Assembly: GCA_963971425.1 (NCBI GenBank)
Contig: OZ020515.1
Coordinates: 18,492,291 to 18,556,290, forward strand
From: Bryoerythrophyllum caledonicum
Lineage: Eukaryota; Streptophyta; Bryopsida; Pottiales; Pottiaceae
Direction: 5' to 3'
DNA length: 64,000 nt
Shown: positions 26,446 through 43,812 of the stretch, piece by piece
Layout: the number at the start of each line of letters is the position of its first letter
Position numbering within the stretch: position 1 is the stretch's first letter
Made by a program: the position numbers and the translations under genes
The notes under the pieces: model-generated
What the model saw: only the letters and a program-made list of their open reading frames with translations
Told to the model about the DNA's origin: nothing
The model's database searches: none

Positions 26446-26999
26446 TCGTACATAACTCATGAGACCACTAACATAATGTACCCAAGTATTAAAGGACTGA
26501 GTTGTTTGTAGGTCAAATAGAACACTAAAAATGAACACTTCCCACCGCCCATTGTAGTACACATTGTGCACTTACCCATACAATTGATACAACTATGAAC
26601 ATTCCTTGCAACTGGATATTTTAATAAATCTCAGATCCCAACAAACATGTCTGATGGTTAGTAAATAGGTAGTATGAGGTTTACTTGCACTGTACCAGAC
26701 ATACACGCTTTAATGGCCACAATCTCCATAAAGAAATCATGTATGACAGCAAATTCATGGTCAAGCCAAAGTGTTTGTCCATTCTGGATATAAAAAAGTC
26801 AAGCACATATAAAAAAAAGTCAAGCGCGTGACAGTGCACCCAACTGCTCTTGAAGTCCATAAACACAATGCAGATACAAGTTTATTGCACATGGACATCA
26901 GATCAAACATGAATTGGAAAACCGATATTTTTCCTGACAAGACGGTGGTGTTACCTTTTTATGGAACATGTCGGATGGTTAATCTGACTTTTCAAGGTT

Positions 27000-27740
27000 G
27001 ATATAACTCTTCCTGTTTCATCCTCATCATCTTCATTGTCAGACTTCAGATTTGGGGTTTAGGGTTATTGATAGCCCTCCGTCCTGGAAAAAGAGTAAAG
27101 AAAAGAGTAGTGTTAGAAATGAAGAGAAGAGGGCTACCAAGAGAAAGAGAAATGTGGATTAGTAATGGCAGACACAGATTATGAGGCGAGAACAGACCTG
27201 ACTATTTTTCTAGCATCTTCATTGTCCTTGCTTGAAAGATTTCCGATTTAGGGCTTAGGGTTTAGGGTTATTGATACACTCCGTTCTGGAAAAAGAGTGA
27301 AGAAAGAGTAGTATAAGAAATCAAGAGAAGAGGGATACCAAGAGAAAGAGAAATCTGTAGTAATGACAGGCAAACTATGAGGTGAGAACAGACCTGAATA
27401 GTTTTGTAGAATCTTCCCAAGCTGGTCTCTGAGCAAAATCAAGCGACTTTTCTCATGCAAGGAGACCGCATAATCTTCCTCATGTTTCATCCTCATCATC
27501 TTCATTGTCCTTGCTTGAAAGATTTCCGATTTAGGGTTTAGGGTTTAAGGTTATTGATACACTCCGTCCTGGAAAAAGCGTGAAGAAAGGGTAGTATTAG
27601 AAATCAAGAGAAGAGGGATACCAAGAAAAAGAGGAGACAGACCCAGATTGTGAGGTGAAAACAGACCTGACTAGTTTTGTAGCAGCTTCGCAAGCTGGTC
27701 TCTGAGCAAAATCAAGGGGGGTTTCTCAGCAAGTTGACCG
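27000..27740 (-). repeat. Three tandem copies of the PORR gene 3' end
   Basis: Units of about 230-300 bp start near 27000, 27215 and 27490. Each contains CATCCTCATCATCTTCATTG, then a TTTAGGGTTTAGGGTT telomere-like word, then CTCCGTCCTGGAAAAAG, then AGACCTGA(C/A)TAGTTTTG. Copy 2 also contains a duplicate of the gene's last codons: minus strand 27470-27400 reads HEKSRLILLRDQLGKILQN, against AEKPPLILLRDQLAKLLQN in the gene. The third copy overlaps the gene end itself. Confidence 0.8.
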
Positions 27741-28118
27741 CTCCTGTAAGCAGGGCGCAAGAAGACCGTGTCCTGGTTGCCGACGGGAGAGACGTAGAAA
27801 CACTCCGGGTGCCGCAACGCAAGGTCTAGGGGCTTCCTGGAGAAGCTGAATTCGGTTGGAAACTCCACTAGAATGCCCAGGACAAGGCTCTTGTACAAGG
27901 TGAGGCTGAGAAGCTCCTGCATTCCGGCCACCGCGTGCCTCTCCAGCTTCATCTTGAGCGAATCCAGGTCCCGGAAGTCTGTGTAAGGGGAGACGAATGG
28001 CGCTTCTCGGAAGCGAGCCAGCACCTTCCTGTGCCTCTTTGAGAGTATGTATCCTTTTGGTGTCCACATCTCCATTTGCGTCATTGTCCCTACAACAATA
28101 AAGCCATAAACCACACAA

Positions 28119-28164
<46 letters not shown>

Positions 28165-28871
28165 TCGCAGACGCACTGGGAGGACAACCAAAGAAGAACG
28201 TTACCAGGTTGTCGTTGTTTGTCTTCGATCTCGCCATAGCTCACAGCCAGCTCCGGATCCCAGCGCTTCAGGCGCACCCAAGTTGTGCGATCCAGGGTGG
28301 TGGAAACCTCGAAAAACTGCGGATTCCTGGTCACCAGATCACTCACCCCACTCGCCACGCCAAACTCCGGCGCCAACAAGTCCAGTGTTGGGAGCGGCAA
28401 CCGTTTCTCACCAGACAGCATGAGGAGCTTCCGCAGCGCACGCACAGAGCGCCCCTCCGCCGTCTCGTCTTTCAGCAGCTCCTCCTGCTGCTTGAGAATC
28501 GCCTCCGCCTCCGGAGTGAAGCCGACGAGGCTGGTGCCGTAGTCGATCACTTGGAAGACGCCGGGGTGACCTCGGACGCGGAGGTTCGGATGCAGCGCTG
28601 CGAGCTCTGCCACGTCCATCACGCGCCGTGGCCGTCGCTCCAGAAGCGCCCGGATTTGGGTGAGTGTTCGGAGCGCCTGTTGCGCTGCGGCTGCGGCGTC
28701 GAAATCGGGCTCGCTGTAGCGGATGATTTCGCGCACGGTGCGCCCCTTGAAGCGCGAGACTCTGGGCGGGGACGAGTCTTCCCGGACGTCCGGAGACGCC
28801 TGGGTTCTCAGAGCCCTTCGCCAGTGGGATGATGCACTTGGGTGCCGGATCAAAAACCTCCTCAACGCCAT
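27671..28871 (-). CDS. PORR-domain (plant organelle RNA recognition) protein, 2 exons
   Basis: The exons are 28871-28205 and 28089-27671 with GT-AG junctions, giving 361 aa. An upstream in-frame ATG at 28910 would add 13 residues. The ATG at 28871 is preferred because MALRRFLIRHPSASSHWRRA looks like an organelle transit peptide. The PORR body includes LERRPRRVMDVAELAALHP, HPGVFQV, TRNPQFFEVSTT, then in exon 2 the segments SPYTDFRDLDSLKMKLERHA, LYKSLVLGILVEFPTEF and HPECFYVSP. It ends PPLILLRDQLAKLLQN. Such proteins bind group II introns in plastids or mitochondria and assist splicing. The single 115-bp intron is largely a CA microsatellite. Target organelle and intron are unknown. Confidence 0.92.
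28120..28160. repeat. (CA)n microsatellite filling the PORR gene intron
   Basis: About 40 bp of CA dinucleotide lies inside the 28090-28204 intron. It is GT-rich on the transcribed strand, directly after the donor-side third of the intron. Length changes here could affect splicing of a very short intron. Confidence 0.9.
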
Positions 28872-29094
28872 GGGAAAACTCACAGACACCACAAGTTCAA
28901 ACCACAGCAACCACGAATTCTAACACGGCAACCACCGATTCAAACACAGTGCTCCACTCAATCAAGAGAAGAATACTGGCCATGTAGCTTACGACGCTGG
29001 AACTAACGCCGCCTTCACGTCAATTGATCGCGATTTCTCCGCTTCTGGTTTCGTGATCCAAGAGTCCCTCCCGCAAAAAACACACGACGCGAGC

Positions 29095-29530
29095 TAAAAC
29101 CTAGCAATCTCTTACGAATCATGGAGAAATCATTCATTTCCAGATTGAAGCGCTTGTTTACTACTAAAAGAATCTTAAGTCATGTAGTTTCAATTGGAAG
29201 AACGCACTGAAGCTAAACCCTAAAACCCTAAACCCTAAAACCCTAGCAATCTCTTACAAATCATGGAGAAATCATTCATGTCCAGAATGAAGCACTTCAA
29301 GAGTGATCATTGTTTGCTACTATAAGAAACTCCAAACCTTCAGTGCCGCTCTGTTTCATGAATTCCGCTTCCGATTCCTCAACAAGCTTGAAGAACCCTA
29401 AACCCTAAACCCTAACCATAGCAATCTCTCACAAATCATGGAAACATCACTGCTGCACTTGAATGTTCATTACTGATCTCTTACTTTCCCAAAACCTAGC
29501 ATTCTCTTACAAATTGTGGAGACAACATCA
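29095..29530. repeat. Degenerate tandem repeats with telomere-like CCCTAAA words, upstream of the PORR gene
   Basis: Four copies of a text AACCTAGCAATCTCTTAC, AAATCATGGAGAAATCATTC lie at about 29098, 29242, 29416 and 29496, with period near 145, 175 and 80 bp. CCCTAAACCCTAAA-type runs precede the second and third copies (29217-29246 and 29396-29417). No ORF of note. Confidence 0.7.
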
Positions 29531-30250
29531 AAACCCGTCACCGTATCGCAAAACCGACAGTATTCATCCTCAGCGTACATTGGAGTCTGTAAATCTATAC
29601 CTGTCTAGATATTGACGGTTCAAGGGGTGAATTTCTGTATGTGAATTGTGAAGAGTGCGGAGAAAGCGTTGCGCTGCGAGAGAAGAGGTTGCGGAGGAGT
29701 GCAGGGGCAGCGTTGGACATCACAGATAGGATTTCAGATGAGGTCTAAATTGCCTTCAAGCCGAGTTTCCTGCAATAATAGGCCCTAACACTTCACTGTA
29801 TTCATATTCGAAATCAGCAAATTGGTTGAAGTCTGCTGCTCTATGGTGATTACATCTGTACCATTCATGAATCTTTGTCACATACAGTTTAGCAAGTTCA
29901 TGGAGCATGAAACTTGTGCTGGTTTCGAACTCACAGATGCCGAGACAACAGCGTAACAGGATCAAGAACTTAAAAATCGTTTCCAGTAAAGTACACCTAG
30001 AGTTTTGTACACAACCAATGTAACATCATCCCTACCACTATCTCTGGCTCGGCTCATTCAATGTGCTCAGAACGTATTCACCTGAAAGGCGGATGTACTT
30101 CTAGTGAGTCTAAAGATGGGTATTCCTGTGTGTTTTTATCTTAAACCACTTTAGATTGGTAAATTGAATTCATGGTTCCTGATACGTATTCTACAAACAC
30201 ACACTCACCCGTCGTTGAGAATGAGACAGCACCATGTCCATTGTCGCCCT
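29531..30250. other. Intergenic spacer between the PORR and RBM42-like genes
   Basis: No gene was recognised. The right part presumably holds the 3' UTR of the minus-strand RBM42-like gene, and the left part the PORR gene's distal upstream DNA. Confidence 0.5.
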
Positions 30251-32420
30251 CTACTTATGCAAGATATTTTTGGGGGGCTTGTTGGCGGGTGTGTTGTTGG
30301 GCTTGTGCCGCTTCTTATGCTGAAATAACAAAAGCACACCAATTTTTTTAAGAAAGTTGAATAAGACAAAGACAGCGAGATCTTGTGCAACTGACACCAC
30401 TTGAAGATTCAAGAGCAACTTAAAAAGCTCACTCAGCAAGAACAAGACTGACCTTCGTATGTTGTTGTGCTTCTGTGTCTATCCGCTCTTTCCATGTGCT
30501 CTTTCGCAGCTTAATTGGCCTGTTCCCAACATATTTTCCTGCGAGAGGGCAAACAATCCTTTCAACGATGACATAGTAGCTGTAGGAAAATCTATTCCGT
30601 CGAAATGTACGCACGTGAGAAGGGTAGTACACAATGGAGACCACTTACCGTTCATTTCTTTGAAGGCTAAAGCAAGATCAGAAGGGTTTGCGAAACTGAC
30701 AAAACCGAAACCCTTGGTCTTCCCTGTGCGCTTATCTCGTACAACCTAAGGAGACCACTATATTAGATTGATTGCGAAAGAATATCACACCCACCACAAG
30801 TTAACCGTGTTCATCAAACATCACAAGCCCACTGAATAAACTGAAAGACCTTTGACTTAAGTCTCTTGACAAAGTATCCGAAAGACATCAAACTTTGACT
30901 CAAATGAAGTTACTCACTCGAGCCATATTGAAAGAAGCGAAGCGTGTGAAGGCCTTCGTTAGAACTTCATCATTCACTTCATTGCCCAAATCACCACAGA
31001 AGAGGCGATGATCATCTGCACAACCAACAGTGAAGTGAAAAAAAATCAGAGATTCTCATTTCTGTAGCTTATTGACTTCCTGCTCTGATCTCGAGCAAGG
31101 AGTCGTCGGTGAGAATTTTTTTTATAATAACTAAACACTCTCCTGGTTAGCTTACTGTCTAAGAATGTCACCCTGGTGAAATCCATTGCAGCATCCATCT
31201 GCTCACTGCATAAACTGTTGTTCCACCAACCCAGTATTAGCAGCTGAAGATATATAACTAGTTAAAAGGTGAGGTGCCTATGTTTCACGAACGAAAACAT
31301 GACACCAACGACTGCAACCAATTTTATATGATTGGTCAGGGTCGTACTCTCAGGCCACTCAGCAAGAGTGGAATCTTCCCACGTCTGTCCGGCAGCCTTC
31401 CGAGGAATCGCTCTCTTCTTCGTCTCCGCTTTCTTCTCACCCTCGCCGCTGGCTAATGCAGCCTTCACACTTTCAAGCGCCTCTGGTGTGATGGTTTGGG
31501 CATCTCTTTGGAAAAGCTTCTGGGCCTGTAATCACAAAACCTCATCAATTAGTTAATAATCAGAAAACAACTCAGGCACATCAACATGCCATAGAAATCC
31601 AGGCTGAGAAACTGCTCGCCAACAACAAAGGAAAAAACCAGCAGCAACTTCACCTGTTGCTGCTGAGGAAGAGGATAAACTGTCGGCTCAGCTGACAATG
31701 TGGAACTGGTGGCAGGTTGCTGATACAACGTCGGATACTGGTACTGAGCCGGCTGAGGCTGCGCTTGATACGTACTTTGTGAAGGCGGATTGTACTGCGG
31801 AGGCGATTGGTACTGCTGCTGTAAATGGAAAGGAACTGGGAAAAAGGAGCTTGATGATGCTGTGGAAGGAGGAACACGGGCAGAAGGAGGAGGAGGTGGT
31901 GGTGGTGGAGGGAGAGCCGTGGTGGGAAACGAGAACTGAGAGCCTGATGTGGTGGGAGGGGGGGGCGGAGGCGGTACGAGAAAGGTAGCTGAAGGGACGC
32001 CAGTTCCAGCTAATGCAGCAACACTCTGCAAACCATATCAATGGTGTAGGCGTCAAAGAGACATCTAGTAGGTGGAAAAGAGACCAACACAAAGTAGGAG
32101 ATGACAGACTAATTCACAGACCAAGGTGCGGTAAAAAGTACTGTTGGTTCTTTCCCTTAGTACATGAGTCACTCACCTGCTAAATGAAGCGAGAACATGG
32201 AGAAAATCATCCCTTAAAAACACCGAAAGTAGAAATACTTGTGCCATAGTGAGAATTCAGCAGGACTTACAGGGGGAGGTGGCGGAGGCGGAGGCAAATG
32301 ACCTCTCACGGCAGCCACGAGCGGGGGCGGAGGGGGCGGGGGCGGCAGCGCCGTCGTCTCCGACCCCAGCTCCTTCATCTCCTGCTCGAACCGCTCCAGC
32401 TCGCTCATCAAATTCGCCAT
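30251..32420 (-). CDS. RBM42-like RRM RNA-binding protein, 7 exons
   Basis: The exons are 32420-32271, 32025-31654, 31525-31348, 31015-30918, 30745-30649, 30538-30453 and 30319-30251. All have GT-AG borders and matching phases, giving 349 aa. The N-terminus (MANLMSELERFEQEMKELG) is helical. Two proline runs follow at the end of exon 1 and in exon 2, and a Gln/Tyr/Pro-rich region (QQYQSPPQYNPPSQSTYQAQ). The conserved block TWEDSTLAEWPEND leads into one RRM with RNP2 RLFCGDL and RNP1 KGFGFVSF, then NGKYVGNRPIKLRKSTWKER, the RBM42 hallmark. It ends in a basic tail, NKPPKNILHK. RBM42 proteins associate with spliceosome and mRNP components; the nuclear role in this plant is inferred from the family. 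It is divergent from MCM3. Confidence 0.94.
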
Positions 32421-33284
32421 TGTCCTCGTGCACAAACACTGCAAACACTCACTCCAAATTAAACTTCACGAAGTGACAATGACTATGCCAATCCGACTTT
32501 CACTGCCAGAAACAAATCCAACGTCCCTCGCTTGTAGACCTAAAAAGCTCCGAAACCCTAAAAACCAAAACGAAATCGCTCTGCTCCTCCTCCATCACGC
32601 ACCGGCGCGTCCTAATGACAGCGACTAAGCCAATCCGGCATTCGCTTCCCCGAGAATCTCTTCAATTGTAACCCTAACAACCAATTTCAATTACTTCAGG
32701 TCCATTCTCCTCCTCCATCACACACAACGCGATGGATTCGTTCTCCTCTTCCATGACAGTGATGGAACCAATCTACCGTGCACGCCAGGAAACTAGAGCG
32801 ATAGGTGTGAAATTGAAGAGAATGGGGGGCAGGAAAACATACAGTGCACCGTTTTGAGTGGCGTTTGTTGCGGCGGCAAGCTCCAGGTGATGCGAGTGAT
32901 GGCGACCATGTGAGAGAGGCGATGACGATGCGCGAAGCGGTCGTGGAGGAGTCCCTCTCGCGCGCCGTCCCTCTCTCTCTCTCTCGCTCTCCGAAAATAT
33001 GCAGGGGGCTTGTCTCTCCCTGTGCCTCATGGGAACGCGGTTGAAGGAGAACGAGTTCCCTATGATGAGAGCGGGTGCGCGACGAAGGGAACCCGTTCCC
33101 ATAGTTCCCCGGCGTTCATACTGAGAGATGAAACCTTGAAACGGCTCGTGAACAAGAGCGAGACGTTGGGTCAACGAATGAATACCTGCGGAATGAATGG
33201 ATGAAAATATGACGTGGAAGTACGAAATGGCGGGAAAGAGAGGGTTGGCGCTCAAACGCGACGACGCTCACGACGCCGACGACG

Positions 33285-33315
<31 letters not shown>

Positions 33316-33491
33316 GCGTCAACAACGGCATCCACTCCTCACCTCACGCCATCGCCATCGCCACTCCTGCTGCGATTCTTTCCTCTCCAAGCTCTCAATG
33401 AAGGCGTGCCATCGCCGCACCACCCTCCAACGCCCTCACTAGGCAACCCAAACCTCCACCGAGCTTTCATTCGGGAGTGGGTTTCGCAGCC
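32421..33491. promoter_or_regulatory. Shared divergent promoter region, RBM42-like / MCM3
   Basis: 1,071 bp separate the two start codons. The stretch holds CT tracts at about 32967-32992 and 33282-33320, and E2F-type sites close to MCM3. An AAACCCTAAA telobox-like word lies near 32550, close to the RBM42-like start. A 160-codon minus-strand frame at 32773-33255 has low-complexity Arg/Ser/His content and looks like chance. Confidence 0.6.
33229..33251 (-). promoter_or_regulatory. E2F binding site(s) upstream of MCM3
   Basis: GGCGGGAAA at 33229-33237 reads TTTCCCGCC on the minus strand, a perfect E2F consensus. GTTGGCGC at 33244-33251 is a near match to TTTSGCGC seven bases further on. They lie about 240-260 bp upstream of the MCM3 ATG. 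MCM2-7 genes are established E2F targets at G1/S, so control by E2F/RBR is likely but inferred. Confidence 0.65.
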
Positions 33492-39826
<6,335 letters not shown>

Positions 39827-40547
39827 TGAAGAAGGCGCAGTCTAATCTTACAACAACAACAAGACTTCAACCTGAAGGTACATGCCAAGTTCTCCCTCAC
39901 CGTTCTGTATAGAATCTACAGTGAACAGCCTCACATGTCTGATGTAAATTGACCTTCATTTGTATCAAGTCCATATCAAGTCCTCCGGTTCTTCTTTTTC
40001 TTTTTTTTTCCCTCCCGAGGAATTTTACTACTTCCCAGGCCCATGATTTGGAATGCATTCTGGAAGGAGGCCCCACTTCAGGAAAAAAAGTCATTTTTAT
40101 TCCCTTGCAACTGTTTTCTTATCTGGATTCCCATGCATTATTTAGATGTGGTATGAACATGCATGTCCTTTTTTCTTCCATGTTTTCTTTCACACGAGGT
40201 CGAGGATAATATTAGTGAAAGCTATGAGTACAAGATTGGATTACTCTAGTGACAATTTTAGGGGTCTACAAGGGTTCACCTAAGTCATGTTTCAAGGATT
40301 TGTAAGTCCATAATTCAAGGATTTGTCATGACTTTACAGATACCATATCATACTTGACATGTAATGCAGCCCACAAGTTGCGTCATGGTGAGTAGGTAGG
40401 TTCAGTTTGTCTTTGCAAGTCTTGCATGATTTGAGGAAGTACAGTCCATCATTCAGATTGTGTAGTAAAAGTCAAAGAAATTATGGAGAATTGTGCTTGT
40501 CCCACCTTGCATGGAAGTGATGGATGATGGTTGTGTCTCATCTTGCC
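39827..40547 (+). other. MCM3 3' UTR and downstream spacer
   Basis: Directly after the stop the sequence is non-coding. No canonical AATAAA was pinned down; several AT-rich words could serve as a poly(A) signal. No further gene was recognised before the repeat cluster that starts at 40548. Confidence 0.5.
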
Positions 40548-40775
40548 TTAACCCTTGAATGTCAATAGGGAACCATATATATTTCAAAATAAATCAATTC
40601 TTAAAAATGTATTAAAGTTGAGCAAGACTTACACCTTTGGTTTGAAGATTCTTTGACCAACATCTTTTATTTAAAGGTCATTTCAATATGCCAACCTTAT
40701 CATGTTCTAATAAGGACACCATACATGTACAATATTGTGGCCACCAGTGGCATCCATTGATGTCAAGCCCTAAAG
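40548..40775 (-). mobile_element. R2-family MITE, copy 4
   Basis: It starts TTAACCCTTGAATGTCA and continues through AAAGGTCATTTCAATATG, CCAACCTTATCATGTTCTAA and ACATGTACAATATTGTGG. The right end is eroded (TGATGTCAAGCCCTAAAG). Confidence 0.6.
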
Positions 40776-40831
40776 AGGTCCAAGGCATTTTCACACCAAA
40801 TATGCTTCAAAATTGCTATGTAGGATCTAAA

Positions 40832-41772
40832 TTAATCCTTAAAGGCCCAAGGCGTTTTCACACCAAAAACACTTTGAAACTGCTTGTTCTAGTGCAATGA
40901 GTAATGAGGTAACAAAAACGTTTTACTTCTGCATCCAACCGTATGATCTAAAAAAAAACTTGTTTTTTAACATCCTCACAAAATTTCATAACCTTTGACC
41001 GTACGAATTGAATGATTATAGTGTTTGAAGTAGAGAAAACCGTTATTTTTCTTCCCTACGTTGAGTGGATCAACAGACTTTGTCTTCACTTGGTGTCAAA
41101 TTTTTTGTGCTATACAAGGTCTAAAAACATTACCATCATGTTCATCATGATGTTATTTCCTTCTACACCAATTTTTAGAGGTATAGAAGGGGTGTAGCAT
41201 ATTCAAAACAAATGTGCAAGTTGTGGAGGTTCAAAAATTGCCAATTCATGTTATATTTTTTTGTGAACTAAATATGTTTTAGAATGATAATCTGAATGGT
41301 CAATACGAAGGTTTAGACCACATCTTGTAGTAGAAAAAATAAAATGTAAGAAATATGAAGATCTCATAGTTTTCTATGGAAAAGAAGAAGTTTTTTGGTA
41401 CCTTGCCTGACAATGTGTGAAAATGTTTGAATTCAATAAAATGCTAATTTTCACTATAGACAAGAACTTTTTTTTGACAATATGAAGCAAAGTAGTATTA
41501 CTTGCGTGTGTTGAAAATATCACATTCAATAGAGTGTCCTAGCAAAAGTTTTTGGAGGTGCCCGACGTGCCTAGTATCCCCATTTGAAATTCAAAAACCA
41601 ATAATTTTTTCATAAAATGTCAAATTTAGGACTAATTAGATTCACATGAAGCTTTCCGCAATGTCCATCTACATAAGAAATTTCAAAAAGGAAAGATATA
41701 AATTGACACCATAGGAACCTGCCCAAACCTTCAAGACTCCCCCGAGGAGACTCTTCGGTCAAAAGGGATTAA
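40832..41772 (+). mobile_element. TTAA-flanked TIR element, family R1, copy F
   Basis: This 941-bp element starts TTAATCCTTAAAGGCCCAAG and ends GTCAAAAGGGATTAA. It matches copy B along its length (TTTGACCGTACGAATTGAA, GTTGAGTGGATCAACAGAC, GGGGTGTAGCATATTCAAAA, GGAGGTGCCCGACGTGCC). Confidence 0.7.
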
Positions 41773-41777
41773 ATCCT

Positions 41778-41945
41778 TTAATCCTCGAAGGACCATGACA
41801 ATTTCACACCAAAAACACTTCAAAATTGTTGATTCTAGTGCAATGAGTATGGAAGGAAACAAAACCTTATGTAGATAGTTTTGACTGTGGGATCTCAATT
41901 AAGGCTTACTAAGTGGCATACTCACAAATTTTCATAAACTTTGAC
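41778..41945 (+). mobile_element. Truncated R1 element, copy G
   Basis: It starts TTAATCCTCGAAGGACC five bases after copy F ends and follows the first 165 bp of the family (ACACCAAAAACACTTCAAAA, TTTGACTGTGGGATCTCAAT), then stops abruptly at AAACTTTGACTGGTGGG. Confidence 0.65.
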
Positions 41946-42171
41946 TGGTGGGTCCACTAGGCAATGAATGAGATTGTTGGATGAGTTGCATCTATGTGTC
42001 TAGTTGTTTGAGTCAGCCTTGGCCAGGGTGTCCCATCTTATGTTGGCCTTTGGAGGCCGGAATATAATCGACTTACTGTATTCAAAATAGAGAAAGAATA
42101 ATTCCGGTTTCTGAAGGAGGCTGGCATGAAGAAAGTAGTTGTTTGTTCCACGACTAAAACAAAAATCAGTA

Positions 42172-42243
42172 TAGGGGATAAGCAGGTTTGAACTATTGGC
42201 CTATCGGACTGTAGCTAATTGCTCTACCATAAGGTATATCCCT
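42172..42243 (-). tRNA. tRNA-like remnant with plastid-type ends (trnV-GAC-like)
   Basis: On the minus strand the 72-nt stretch begins AGGGATATA and ends TTATCCCCTA, allowing a six-pair acceptor stem. It also has GGTAGAGC in the D-arm position and AGTTCAAACCTG in the T-arm position. From memory these ends and the 72-nt length resemble plastid tRNA-Val(GAC). The middle, including the anticodon arm, does not match well. It is probably a decayed insertion of organelle DNA or a chance tRNA-like fold, not a working gene. Confidence 0.3.
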
Positions 42244-43054
42244 AACGCCACTTCCGCACCGAATATTTTACGTTATATACAAAGGAAGCGGACATTGTAT
42301 TTCAAATTTATCTTTATTGTATATAAGTCAGTTGCTCTTGGGTTTGGAGAGTCTTATATAGAGGGACTCTTACTTTGGTTAAAGTTAAAGATTTCAAGTT
42401 TGGGGAATGTAAGAGAATTTTACATTGGTATAGGTGTACGAGCTTTAAAAGAGTAATAGTGTCTGTTCATCTGTCTAGCAAAACTCATCTTTGTTTTCTA
42501 GAGGGTCGTAATCGGTTATTTTAATACCTTTCTAAACATTCTAGATGTAGGCATTTGTGGCGTATAAAAAAAAAATCAATCAACGGGTATTCAAATCAAG
42601 TAATGGGCTTCTAAAGTAATCCTATGGTTTTCAAAGTATATAATAGTTAATTAAGGAAATGAGTTGTATCTAAGTAAAGGAAGGGTATCTTAAGGAAGTA
42701 TTGGGTATTTAAAGTAAATATTGGGCATTCATTGATTTGATTTGGACCTAACTATAGTCTTTTGGGGACAACAAGGGATGCACTTGTCTCTCTCCTTATT
42801 GAATATTAGCAGTAGCGGCTACATTGGTGAAGCCATGTGGGCGGCCACTGAGGCTTAAGTAGGGAATATTAGGCGGAGTTTCCAAAGAGGAGGGTGTTGA
42901 CTTCACCCGGACTTAAGAAGGGCTGAATTGGAGACTGCATGTGCCCTATTGGGTACAATGGAGTGGTACTCAAGTTAATGGTAATCTCGTTCTACTTCTA
43001 ATTGTAGAGTCATATTTTGTGCCATTAATGAAACATACCAAATATCTTGTACAA

Positions 43055-43812
43055 TTTTTTACCGCACGGATTGAAAGATCATAGCATATAAGACATTTGC
43101 ACTAGTCTTTTAGTTCTCTGATTTTACAAGATTTAAAAAAAAAAAAAAAGTTGTAGACTATGCAAAGTTTCCACTTGCTACAATCACAAAGTATGATGTA
43201 ACATACTTGCCAAAAAAACTAAGGTATATGGAAGGTGTTTTAGCATATCCAAAACAATCTCGCAACATAAAGGGGTAAAAAATCACACGAAATACGTTCC
43301 TTATTTTGTTTTTGTGATCTCTATTTCATATAAATTCTTAATCCAAACAGTGAACATTAAGATTATTATCATTTACTAACAATAGAATTCTTTATAAAAC
43401 ACATGAGCCACATTTTGTGCCTACTTATGATAGTTCTTTTGCAAGCTACGCAAAAACTCTAACCCCTCTTGGTGTAAAATATTTGCACAATAGAAAGTTA
43501 TTTTTTGTGAAATCTCAAGGAAAGTTATCATGTTGTATAGTTGAACAAATAATTTAGATGTTTTTGAGTAACTTAGCAAATTGCCAAAACTATGCACATT
43601 CTCACAAAAACGGCTTCGTGTAGCACTACTTTTTCATCAAATGTTGGATTTAGAAATAAAATTAAAATATAAATAATTATAATCCCACAAAGCTTTCATA
43701 AGTGTCCATTGACAAAAAACATCTCCAAGAGAACTATTGAAAATTGACACCACATGAACTAGCCCAAAATTTGAAATTGCTTATTTTGGTACACTTGGTC
43801 ATTTAGGGGTCA
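43055..43812 (+). mobile_element. Diverged R1 element, copy H
   Basis: It includes ACCGCACGGATTGAAAGATC near the left, GGTGTTTTAGCATATCCAAA in the middle and TTGACACCACATGAACTAGC, ACACTTGGTCATTTAGGGG at the right. It is more diverged than copies B and F. Confidence 0.5.

Noticed and set aside
28209-28832. 207-codon plus-strand ORF opposite the PORR gene
   Set aside because: It is antisense to GC-rich exon 1 of the PORR gene and has no recognisable protein features.
29756-29965. Possible extra last exon of the RBM42-like gene
   Set aside because: The RBM42-like frame ends cleanly at a stop at 30251 after its conserved tail, and this ORF has no RBM42 content.
32773-33255. 160-codon minus-strand ORF in the MCM3/RBM42 spacer
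   Set aside because: It has low-complexity Arg/Ser/His content through CT tracts and no recognisable domain; it is better explained as promoter DNA.
42196-42456. 86-codon hydrophobic ORF
   Set aside because: No recognisable domain and it overlaps the tRNA-like remnant; not supported as a gene.
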